DNA from: Pomphorhynchus laevis
Taxonomy: Eukaryota; Acanthocephala; Palaeacanthocephala; Echinorhynchida; Pomphorhynchidae
Assembly: GCA_012934845.2 (NCBI GenBank)
Contig: WNNJ02002842.1
Span: 1-64,000 of the forward strand
Reading direction: 5' to 3'
Length of the DNA: 64,000 nucleotides
Made by a program: the position numbers and the translations under genes. The stretch's first letter is position 1, and every line of letters starts with the position of its first letter. Of this stretch, positions 44,805 through 56,300 are shown piece after piece. The notes under the pieces were generated by a model. It saw only the letters and a program-made list of their open reading frames with translations, did no database searches and was not told the DNA's origin.

Positions 44805-47420
44805 GCATTAAAATAGGTGCGGTATCAATAAATTGAATATATTTGATACCGTAACTATCTCCTTATGATTTATATTCAAACATTATAGTATAATATTCTA
44901 CTTGGACATATTTTGTTGCCGAAACAATAATCAACAATCAGTAAGAATATAAGAATTAATCCATCACTATTAATTCTTATATAAAATGTAGGACATACAA
45001 GATTCTGAGTATTTACAAAAAAAGCTTTTTTCTTTGCACATAATATCAGTTTTCTGATGATGATTACTCATGAGTAATTTTAAATTTTAATTCAACTCTT
45101 GAGTTTATTTTACTCGAAATTGTTCTTTACAAATTAACAAATAATTGACAACATCAATTTAATATTGATTCTAAAGTTCTCATTATGGTAAAGATTTAGT
45201 TTTATATCAGCTAAATATTTAAAATCAGCTTTATAATAAAAGTTTTCAACGGAAAATTGGAGGAAAATAAATTTTAATTATACAATTCTTCTTTATAATA
45301 TTAAGACGTGCCAAGATCAGAAAAATAATATTTTCGTTTGTGTATTTCATGCATGTGTCCTCTGCTGAAATCTGTTGATGAAACGCATAATATCAAAGAT
45401 GGTTCGAAAATGTAGTTATTCCGAATATATCTTTATTTTGTAAACCATCAAATAATCACGCAAATCAAGACTTGAAGAGACAGGAATTTAAATCCTTCTC
45501 ATAAAACAACTTTAATAGGTTATCCAATATCAGCAATAAACAAAAATAAGATCATTTGTGTTTAAATATATTCTAATGAGCAAATTACACAACTCCATTT
45601 AACCAGTAAGATAATTTAACTAAAATGTATTAACTATAATTAAAAAGAAACAATTTTTATTTTAACTTTTGGAGTAATATCAACAAAATAGGGCAAATTT
45701 ATGTAAATTTAGCTATATATCACACACATAAAAAGAACAAACCAAGCTGTGATAAATTTGATAAGTTTATCAAATTTATCAAATGTTTAAAAATTGATCA
45801 AAATCATTTATTTTAAACAATGATTTTAATTATATGCATATATATATTGTTAAAATGTTTTATATAGTTAAAGTCTTTTGCTTTCATATCGAAACAAATT
45901 TTAGAATGTAAATTATAGACAAAAAATACTTATTTAAATTTAATATGTATGAAATTAAAATCCAAACAATTTGGAAAAAATGTAAATTTCAAATATGTTT
46001 CAAGCGGATTTCTAAAAGAAAGGGATAAATAAACATTATCAGGTAACCTTATATCTACTCAAGTCAACAGAGATAAGCAAGTTTGAACTAATTTGATCAG
46101 GGAAAAGATGGATATGCTTCACATCAAAATCTAAGTAATTTAGTAATCAAAGGTCAATTCACAACTTAATGTACTATCAAAACCTTTTATGTAAAGTACT
46201 CACGGGAAAGTTTATTACACCTCAGCCAACAAGTTTCTTAGAACATTCCAAATCTCATTCACAACCTCGGAGATTGAGAAGAACTATACTTTTTCTTTAA
46301 AATATCACTTACCAAATGTGGAGATATCGAATTCAAGCTAATCATTGATACTGTAAAGACTTCGATCTAAAACCGGATCCGGACAAGATAAAACAGTTAA
46401 CCTCTCAAACATAAAGTTAATTAAATGTAAACAGAGTGTATACATACTCACTGTCTTCCCAAATACGTCTACGAAGAATGATATTTTTATAAGCAAGTCA
46501 ATGTATAGCCAATTGATGGGGTCATTTACAATTCCAATACATTTCCAGAAAAGAATAATCTTTCCAACATTGTCAAAGATGACACAGTTGGGGGATGGGC
46601 GTTGGACCTTCACCTTTTCTCTCCTCAGCAACTTCCTATACATGCAATTACTTAAATAACCAAATATACGAATTTTGCCCATCCAACAATTCACCTACAT
46701 GTACGAACTACAGTATATAATATCCTGCTTTCTCGAGGAAGTATTCGTTTTTACAAAAATACTATATTCGGTACTTCAGTTTTAACAACAAGCCAGCCTT
46801 CTTTGGCAAGGCGGTCATCTCAATTGCAAATGTTGAAACACTTCTTGTGAACAAAATGGACCCATAGGAGAAAATTACAAATAATTAAATATAAAATCGG
46901 AATAATATAGAATTAAAGCAAAGAAAATTGTTTAGAAATAAAATTATGATTCTAGAAATAAAGTATCAAATAGGTGCAACAAACTAAGGTATTATTGAAA
47001 GCTTAATGCCCAATTTAACGTTGCTATATTTTAAAATAAAGAAATTAAACAATGCAAGATGTGACCACATGATTTTATCTTGCCCTTGTCTTAATTATAG
47101 AACAGGGGCCAAGATGATAATGATCGTAATTTTTATGTATAAACGATAGAATACGATAATTCGATAGATACATCGCGATGACTTGAATAATATAAAAATA
47201 ACAATCTTCGACTGTATAGTGGCATAGACATTCGAATTTCAAACTCATATTAACAAAATTTATTTTAATTATAGGCAAGTATAAAATTTAAAAAAATAGA
47301 ATTGATTCAGACTGCCTTAAGTGTCCACTTGATTTTTGATTATATATTTAAATTATTAAAGTGAAGAAAAGGATTTGATCAAATCAAACACGTATTATAG
47401 ACAGAGAAAAAGCAATAATG
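44805..47420. other. AT-rich intergenic region between the two host genes
   Basis: No firm gene. Two palindromes occur: arms 44948-44960 and 44969-44981 (8-nt spacer), and arms 45750-45764 and 45767-45781 (2-nt spacer). Minus-strand 46694-46338 is open for 118 codons and less AT-rich than its surroundings (see separate entry). The rest shows nothing I recognise. Confidence 0.45.
46338..46694 (-). other. Open stretch of unknown nature, possible exon
   Basis: The minus strand is open for 118 codons (start MNCWMGKIRIFGYLSNC; middle VQRPSPNCVIFDNVGKIILFWK). It has more G and C than the flanks. A TATAG at about 46633-46637 (minus) could be an acceptor, and GTGAGTATG near 46450 (minus) looks like a good donor, so one exon of roughly 180 nt is conceivable. 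No family was recognised; a decayed transposon is equally possible. Confidence 0.2.
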
Positions 47421-47424
47421 AAAT

Positions 47425-48333
47425 TTACTTGCATTCCTGATCGGAAATATTTAACGATAATTGACCTATAGGAGCGCTTGTGATCACTCGAACGACTATT
47501 CTTCTTTTTGTGCATTTCTCATTGTTATAACTCTTTTTCAGATAGTAAGTTTCTTTTGAATTTAAGTTTAAATCCTTACGTTGATTGCTAGCCCTGCTAA
47601 CGTGCGAATTAATTGCGCGTTTTATCGACAAATGCTCATCAAAGTCAAACATCGCACCAATGTATTGATTGTCATCAGTCATTGGCAAAATACTGAATTC
47701 TACTCCATTCAGACTCATAAATCGAATAGTAGCATCAAATCCCGACTGTTGTAATACTCGTTTCATAATTAAGCCTAATTTAGCTGCTTTCAAGATATCT
47801 TCAGGTCTTTCGTATCGCGATGTTGATCTACACCAGACTGGATTATCAACCATTGAATAAAAAGATGAAAATATCTCTATGCAGACATAATTAGGGTGGT
47901 ATGGATAAAAAACAGCTGTGTTTTGTATCGAGTAAAGCGTAAGCATCATTTGAATGTTTCGAAATGCAGTCGACCAATCATTCATACTATATTCAATCGC
48001 ATACATTAGCGACTGTAAAGACGGAATTCCTGTAGTAATAATCTTGTTGATTTTATTTGTCCTAGTAGATTCGTTACTGTCTTTTAATTCACTTGAATTT
48101 AAGAATAGGCCAACTTTGCCAGGCAACGGATATCTTGGATGAGGATTATCAAGAGGCCCGAGATTCGCTAGTTCACTAGGAAATATATCAGCTTCAAATG
48201 TGCTAGAAAAACGCTTATTCTGTAGACATAACATTCTAATAGACTTTGATATGCCAGAACAGAAACATGGAAGACGCTTAATACACATTAGCAATTGAGC
48301 ATTAATATTCCTAGCAACGTTTGTTGTATTCAT
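47425..48333 (-). CDS. Unrecognised protein, 302 codons, probable host gene
   Basis: The minus strand is open from an ATG at 48331-48333 to a TAA at 47425. I do not recognise the family. The N-terminus (about residues 1-45) is rich in Arg, Ser and Cys with few acids and could be a mitochondrial targeting peptide. Residues about 47-75 (ADIFPSELANLGPLDNPHPRYPLPGKVGLFLN) have the look of a conserved core (quoted here only to show Pro/Gly-rich wording in two blocks: FPSELANLGPLDN and PRYPLPGKVGLF). Residues about 190-240 contain KLGLIMKRVLQQSGFDA and GVEFSILPMTDDNQYIGA. There are no transmembrane helices or repeats. The last codons run into AAGTAAAT, which could also be a weak splice donor, so a further exon downstream is possible. 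The frame is intact in a region without transposon homology, which supports a real gene. Confidence 0.6.
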   Translation of the reverse strand: MNTTNVARNINAQLLMCIKRLPCFCSGISKSIRMLCLQNKRFSSTFEADIFPSELANLGPLDNPHPRYPLPGKVGLFLNSSELKDSNESTRTNKINKIITTGIPSLQSLMYAIEYSMNDWSTAFRNIQMMLTLYSIQNTAVFYPYHPNYVCIEIFSSFYSMVDNPVWCRSTSRYERPEDILKAAKLGLIMKRVLQQSGFDATIRFMSLNGVEFSILPMTDDNQYIGAMFDFDEHLSIKRAINSHVSRASNQRKDLNLNSKETYYLKKSYNNEKCTKRRIVVRVITSAPIGQLSLNISDQECK

Positions 48334-48339
48334 TGTTTA

Positions 48340-48890
48340 CTAAAAATGAACATACAACTATATTTCTATTAATGAACAATAATAATCGCTTCTCCGTGTC
48401 AAACAATTGCTAAAAATATGAAATTATTATTTAAAATATATTTTATAATGTCAAATTAAAGTGATCTAAACTATAAAGGTATCATCTATTAACTTAGATA
48501 TTTAATGATCAAAAAATTTGGTAATGTCCGTCATGTAAGCTTCACTCTAATTATTTTGAATATAATTATAAATTAAATATAAATTATTTATAAATTATTT
48601 ATATTAATCAATTATATTATTAAATAACCAATAATATATATTTATAAATATAAATTTTTCTAATTTTAAAATTAAAAACATAAATGTAGCCTATATTCTA
48701 CACTGTCTATTAATTTTTAAAACAACACTTTGCTTTCCTAAACCCATTGTCCATTAATTTTTAAAACTAAAGAACACAATGGTAGAAACTTTATTAGAAT
48801 TTTCGCACAATTTATGGAAATCACCAGTGAAGTAAACAGTGAAATTAAAACAAAAATATGCATACGAAGCTAGAAGAAACTTGAAAGTTA
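48340..48890. other. AT-rich region 5' of the 302-codon gene
   Basis: Would hold the promoter and 5' UTR of the minus-strand gene. No motif can be named with confidence. 48754-48960 on minus is an open continuation of the palindrome-array unit. Confidence 0.35.
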
Positions 48891-48904
48891 AATGTAGTAA
48901 ACGG

Positions 48905-49705
48905 AGCTTAAAATGGTGTTGGGCGACCAGTATGTCGTGATCTTGCTTGTTGCCTTCAAACATTTTCTCCTGTTAAATGCAGAGTGCCTACTGGCACTCT
49001 GCATTTAACAGGAGAAAATGATGGCATAAAGTGGTGTTGGGCGAGCAGTATGTCGTGATCTTGCTTGTTTCCTTCAAACATTTTCTCCTGTTAAATGCAG
49101 AGTGCCTACTGGCACTCTGCATTTAACAGGAGAAAATGATGGCATAAAGTGGTGTTGGGCGAGCAGTATGTCGTGATCTTGCTTGTTTCCTTCAAACATT
49201 TTCTCCTGTTAAATGCAGAGTGCCTACTGGCACTCTGCATTTAACAGGAGAAAATGATGGCATAAAGTGGTGTTGGGCGAGCAGTATGTCGTGATCTTGC
49301 TTGTTTCCTTCAAACATTTTCTCCTGTTAAATGCAGAGTGCCTACTGGCACTCTGCATTTAACAGGAGAAAATGATGGCATAAAGTGGTGTTGGGCGAGC
49401 AGTATGTCGTGATCTTGCTTGTTTCCTTCAAACATTTTCTCCTGTTAAATGCAGAGTGCCTACTGGCACTCTGCATTTAACAGGAGAAAATGATGGCATA
49501 AACGACGTGTTGGGCGAGCAGTATGTCGTGATCTTGCTTGTTGCCTTCAAACATTTTCTCCTGTTAAATGCAGAGTGCCTACTGGCACTCTGCATTTAAC
49601 AGGAGAAAATGATGGCATAAACGACGTGTTGGGCGAGCAGTATGTCGTGATCTTGCTTGTTTCCTTCAAAAGTTATCTCAATTTGAATGCAGAGTGCATA
49701 CTTGA
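48905..49705. repeat. Tandem array of six perfect 60-bp palindromes (118-119-bp period)
   Basis: Six identical hairpins lie at 48961-49020, 49079-49138, 49197-49256, 49315-49374, 49433-49492 and 49552-49611. Each has exact 28-bp arms and a 4-nt TACT loop. They are separated by 58-59-bp spacers that differ at only a few positions (two variants, the last two spacers being the ACGACGTG type). A seventh unit at about 49621-49700 is degenerate and lacks the inverted arm. A half unit (spacer only) precedes the first hairpin. The near identity means recent amplification or active homogenisation. Confidence 0.95.
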
Positions 49706-50345
49706 TAATACGGGAATTCTTATTTTCTTCTTACTCTAAAATCTTGGCATCATCAAAGTTTCTTTTGTAGTCAGCATTTAGCATATGATTTAAAATTACT
49801 GATGATGTGTCGTCACGTCTTATTGCATATTGATGCTGCTCAATTCTTGTACAGTGGATTGCTTGTTCGACCAATGTATTTTAATTGCTTTAAACACTTA
49901 GTTATAGCATGGTATCTTATGGTTCCTGTGAAGGATACGCAAATATATTAAATTGGACATGTTGCGGCTTTTTTCTGTAAGTTTACATTAGAGGTTTCTA
50001 AATAATTCTTTTTTGATATACTTTATTTTCTAAGATTTCAAGTATTAAAGATAACTCAGTTGCCAATAACTGATGCTGGTTACATAGTGTTTTAGCTCAA
50101 TGGGAAAGTGTGCGTGCGACTGATATTTTCCAATTAAGACGTTCAAATAAGGAATGTTGTTAATTATACCAAGATTTTCATTTGATGCACGGTTCTGCAA
50201 CGTTTATGAGACAATTGAATACCGTACAACTTACGATGATGTCATTTCGATATTAGCCCGAATTTATATAAAAATCCAAACGAGGTCTTTGTAGTCATGT
50301 CCTATCAATTCGTAGCCATAAGTGTGATAAGGACATCGATAACTC
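49700..50345 (-). mobile_element. Penelope-like element fragment with GIY-YIG module
   Basis: The minus strand reads LKYIGRTSNPLYK and then EQHQYAIRRDDTSS, LNHMLNADYKRNFDDAKILE across about 49880-49730. This is the GIY-YIG nuclease pattern of Penelope-like elements (YIG.T, then R..H..A...D..S, H, F-D-AKIL). Further upstream, about 50330-50000, lies a degraded linker. It is a different and older Penelope lineage than the one at 38.5-40.5 kb, with several breaks. Its 3' side runs into the palindrome array. Confidence 0.65.
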
Positions 50346-50349
50346 CCAT

Positions 50350-53300
50350 CTTTACGATATTTGGCTAAAATTGTGATTTTTTAGTGTGTAACAGCCGAGT
50401 CAAAAAGCGAATACATAAGCGCACTTTTATATGCGGTATTCGCCCTGAGTCGATAAATCAACGACTCCTCAAGTTTAATAAATTACATCTTAATAAGGCA
50501 GATACTATCGTAAAATTATTGATTATTGTACAACAAAGTATCGAACTATATCACAGAAGAGATGATATTGGAATTAAAGAACGACACGAAATAGCATACG
50601 TAGATACAAAAACGAAAAGATGCGAAGAAACAAGTTTGGAAAAAGAAGGTGATGTGAATAAAAAATATGCAATGCCTAAAACAATCTGGTATAACATCAA
50701 CTAGAATCACCCACACTCAACAAATGAAATGATTTTTCTGTAGAGGAAAACGACACCCTCGAATTAAAAAATTAACATCCTCGTTAATTTGCCATGCATG
50801 TAGAAACAAGGACAATTTAACCCGTGTTGTGCCTAATAAGGTTCGAAATCTTATCAATGTGTTGCTGTCAACATATACCGTGAATTCAGAGCTTAAGCTA
50901 AAAACAAACAGAGATGTTGTCACTATTTGACACTGGCAGCTCACTCAACTTTATCGGTAAACAAATAACGAACTACAAGGCTGATGCAAAAGTCCACTTA
51001 GCCTCCGAAATTATCAAAACGATTACAGTAAAGTGAATCCTGGATATATAGCTGCATTGCAATCAGTATTCGAAAGTAGAATATTTTATTTTACCGAGTC
51101 TGTGAACAGATGTAATGCTTTGCTTACCGTTCATAATACTGCACAAAACATGCATCATCGAATTAGGCGGTTCGATAACATGCTTAAAAATCGTTACTTT
51201 AGCAGCGGTTACCATTGACACGCCAGAACTCTTGCAAAACTTAATTCCCCGATATAACTCCTATTGCTTTTAAATTCTGAAAATTCGCCAAGGAAATTTA
51301 AGCCATACTTGACAACGACATTATTGAACAGTCTGTCACTGTGAAGATGACAAAATCTCGAGAGAAACATATATAAAACATCTTGCTGTTGACTTTTCAC
51401 AAACAATCAATCGATAAAGATCATGTTGATTTCCTACTCAAGCATGCATTTAGATTATTGCGCTCTGATTTTCATATACTCCGTGATTTATCTCCTGCAA
51501 ATCGTTTGAAAAGACACGAGGCTTTCAACGAGCTGCATCGACGGCTGGAAAGTGGTGAGTGCAACCTATGTGTCCGGAATTTTCGGGTGGTCAAGTGGCG
51601 TCCGACTGTCCGGTAGCATCCCTGACTTCTGTAGAGTCAGACCTCTTTAGTAGTGATGGTTCGTGTGTGGGGAAATTAGTACACTTCACTAGCGTCACCG
51701 AGCGTGTCACATTTTCCCATTATACGAACATTTTTGTTGGTTATTCAAATGTTCGTAGTCTCCTGGCTCAGTTCTCTGAAATTAAATCCATAGTTGCTTC
51801 GAAACGTTTTGATGTATTTTGTATAACCGAAACATGGATACATTCTAACATTTCGGATGATTGTGTTGCTATCCCTAACTATTTTCTAATACGTTCAGAT
51901 CGCTCGTGTTGTAAACGTGGAGGTGGTGTAGCCGCCTATGTGCGAAATAGTCTCCTGGTATCGAATATATCTGCTTTTCGCGACCATATCGGTTTTTCTT
52001 TGAAGGTCTTGCTTTTACACTGGGAAATGGTCAACGATCGCGATTCTGCGTCCTTTACCGTTCTTCCTCCTATGAATTAAGATTTGACTCTCTTAAACAA
52101 CATTTGCTGAGTTTATCTTCGTATCCTCTGATTTTGCTCCTAGGTGACTTCAATATCCCCCAAATAGACTGGAAAAATAGTCATTCACTACCAATTCACG
52201 GAATTGGGAAAGTACTGAGTGACTTTCTGTTACTCGAGATGCTACTAGTTCAACATATTAAAGAACCTACTTGTGTGACAGGGACGCCTTCTATACTCGA
52301 TTTGGTCTTTACTAAGTGTTTGGGTGACGTTTCAGGTGTTCGTTATGACGCACCAATTGGCAATAGTGATCACTGTGTACTCTCTATGCGGCTGTCGCTG
52401 TTCAACAGAGCCTCACAAAACTCTAATTTTAAAAAACGTTGTTGGGTAGGTGTTGATGCTAGTCAACTAGCTGCAAGCTTCCCAAAAGGTATCTGTGATA
52501 GTCTTCGTATCCACTTCGGTTTGGAGGTTCCTGTAGTCTTTGATCTGCTCCATGATGAATTGATGCGAATTTCTGATATCTTTGCTCCGCTACGTGCCTG
52601 CAAGTTCAAGCATGGACATCCTCCTTGGTTCGACAGAGCTTCTTGATGCTATCAGATCCCGCAACAAATTGTAGCGCGAATTTAGGCGTTCTCCTGCTTC
52701 CAAACGTTCCTACATCGACTCTCGGAACTTATGCAATCGGCTAAAATTTCAGAAACGCTATTCGTATGAAGATAGTATCGCCAGGGATGCATCTTTGAAT
52801 CCTAAGAAGTTTTGGTCTTATGCAAGAAACAACATAACTCTTGTCGCCACAATTAGCTCAATCCAAACGCCAACTGAAACTTTGACCGAGCCGTCTATAA
52901 TCGCCCAGCTTTTAGCTGATGGCTTCTTGGTACAGGCTTTGACCTCTAACAAACTGTATGACTTTAGTTGGAAGTATGTTCCGGTTGCTCATCGGTGTTG
53001 TGTTCGTACACTCAGAGTGGATAAGATGTTGAACGATGTTATGAAACTCGATCCGTTTACATAACCGGGATCAGACAATATTGCCCCCTTCCTCGTAAAA
53101 TCCCTAGCGGACGTAGTGAAACTCTAAGGTACTATATTGGAGATATTGTCTTAACGGAAGTGTCTCATCATAAGGATTTAAGGATTATTGTCTATCGATC
53201 CTTGAAAACAAAGTTGAACACCGACTTCTTTCTAGGTAAAGCTACTAGGGCGTTATATTGTATTAAAAATGCATTCCTCTGGTTAAGCTGTCATATGTTC

Positions 53301-56300
53301 AAGAGGTTATTCATCTCCATCGTCAGACCACACTTGTAGTACTGCATTCAGGCTTGTTTCCCTGTCACTAATCAAGAACTATTAGACCTGGAGTCTATTC
53401 TTAGGCGCGGGTCGAGGCTATGTATTGGCTTAAGTTGTATTGACTATTATGCACGTCTAAGTCGTATTGGGATGTGGTCGGTACGTGAGAGGTTTATATC
53501 CTTGGAAATGATATGTCTATGGCATATGTCGAATGATGCGGTGGGTTATACCACCGATGTAATCACTAGGCGGGTAGGTCAGTTGCGGGGACATAGCAGA
53601 GTATTGTATTAATTTGGATTTGGCAGATTACCAAAAGTGTATAGACTCTCGAGGAGAGGAATTAACATGTGGAATTCGTTGCCTGAGGAAGTCGTTGCAG
53701 CCCCTAGTTTGAGAACGTTTAAATCATGATGCTACAAATGGATACGTGAACAATGCCGCCATTCAACACTACCACTGGAATACCCTAATTAGCTACATTG
53801 ACCGACTATTTGCTTTTCTTCTTTTTTGGACTCTGCCTAAATAGCCTTTTGGCTTTGGTATGTATTGGAATAATAATACCTACCTGGAGGTAGATCCACT
53901 ACTGAAAATTGTAAATTACACCTCTAAAAATTGTTACTATTCACTTGTAGATCTCGAAGATCCTTATTTTCAGATCGAAATTGATTCACAATAACGACAT
54001 TTCACTGCCTTTTAGGGTATAGGTAGATTGTATCAATTTAAAAATCCCAATTGAAGTCACAAACGACGTATCGTGTTTCCAAAGCTACATAAACAAATTC
54101 ATTGAAATAAACAAGTTACAAGGTGTTTATTCTTACCTAGATGATATTGTTTTTTGCGCAAAATAAAAATCGAATCATGATTTCAATCTTAAAAAGTTCA
54201 AAGAAGCATTAGACAAATTCGGCATTAAAATAAACAATATAAAATCGGTATACGGTGTTACGCAAATACTAACACTAGGTTAAGAAATATCGTCCAATAC
54301 AATCAAACCCGATTCAAATCGACTTGCGACTTTGAGAAATCTGAAAAAAAACCACATGACACGATTACAATATGGAGATTACTTGAATTAATTTCATACT
54401 ATAGTAAATGGATTAAAAACTTCTCAATAATTTGCGATGTTAGCTAAATTTCACATGCTATTTCAGTTGGATATAAAAGGCAAAAGGTAATATAATCAAT
54501 CAAGAACGATATCATCAGCGCATAAGTCTATATCATCGATGATCGGATTCTGTTATGAGTTGAGACGATGGCTCATACAATGCAATTGAAGCTACATTAT
54601 TATAAAACGAAACCGGTAGTTTTATTTAGCTATCATTCAACATCCATGAAAAGCGTAATCACATAATCGAGAAAGAAGTATACGTAAAAATTAAAGCTTT
54701 AAGAATTTGGTCAAATTTTCTTGTGGCCCGACCATTCAGACTTATTACGTATCAGAAGTCAATTGCATTTATGCTAGATAATAAAGGGGGCTGAAAAATA
54801 TAAAATAATAAAATAGCTCGTTAGAAAATGAAGTTTTTTAGTTTCTGTTATAAGATAGAATACAGACTGGTTCAAAAAAATATCAGCTGACGTTATGTCT
54901 CGAGATGCATGTGGGTCGTTAAGTCATCTAACTAACTTGAAAATAGTTCATGAGCGACTACTACATTTTAGGATAACGAGAAGGCTACACTTTGTTTGAA
55001 ACAATAATCTTCAACGTCCATTTGAAAATGCCCGATTGATTACAGCACATTGTAAAACCTGTTGACAAATAAAGCCAAAGTTTAATAAGTCTAAATAGTC
55101 TTCATTTTTCAAAGCTTCTTCTTTTCTGGAAAGAATAACAGTTGATTTGAAAGGTCCGTAACCAAAGTCGACTCACGGTGCCACTTGGCTATTATGTAAT
55201 TGATGAATGCATCTAGAGCATCGTGTATTTAAGCGGATCTTTAAAGTAACCGCATTTAAATCACGATAGAGTAAATGACTAGCATTAAAAATTAAAGAGC
55301 TACCGTTATTAAAACAGAAAGATGTGTTACCCGAGGTATTGCCATCTATTCGTGGACTAATTTGAAAATCTATAAATTAGACACCACGTAACAAGCTATA
55401 TGCGTTCTCACCATGATTTACATTATGATATAATTTACCGAAGTGGCTAATCAATTTCAAAAACGTATTGATGAGACGGAATAATCGATGTTCAAAATAC
55501 GAGCCAGTAGTTTATATGATCAAATTACTCAACTCAAATACGTCGTACTCGACTGTTTAAGAAGAATCTGGCGAAATACACAATGTGTCAACTCCATTTC
55601 GCCTACGAATGCGGACTCGAAGATAAAGAAGATTCGACAACTATTGAAAACGAATATCAGACTAATTTCTTAAAGCAAGGTACTGAAATAATCTTCAACA
55701 ACAGCAACGTTAACCCTAACTTAAATAAACAATCGTGGGACATATGTGACCCTCAAATAAAAACTCCAGAATCATTCGTGAATTCTTCAATGCTTCGACA
55801 ATCATTCAGGACAAGGAGAGTACCAGTTCGATACATAGACGAAAATAGAAAACAGAAAATAAGTGGGGAATAATGCCATATTTATTAACTCCCTTTTAGC
55901 ATTTCTTGTATTCTCTCTAAACCTTTATTTACATGCTACAGATCTATCGTGTTAAATAAAGACTGATGGGTCATTACTATTGTTATTATACGAGATATAA
56001 CAAAATACACGTGTTCAGACGAGATAACTAGAAAAACGTCAGCATTGATAACTGGATGAAAACGATTTTAATATAAGAGCTATAAAACCCATAAAAATTT
56101 TGCCTTTATATACAACATTACGATACACCACTAAAAGGGGAGATTGATTGCATTTACTTGAATCAAAATGTTACTTATGAATGTAGCTATCTAAGTCTAG
56201 ATAAAATTATTAGTAATTATTCGGATTAAGGACTAAATTATTAGTCCTAATCCAGGCAAAAACAACATAGATTTAGGTTTAGAAATAAACTACAACCATA

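Noticed and set aside
48961-49611. Regularly spaced palindromic repeats resembling a CRISPR array
   Set aside because: The spacers are near-identical to each other, the setting is eukaryotic and no cas genes are present. It is a tandem satellite of palindromes.
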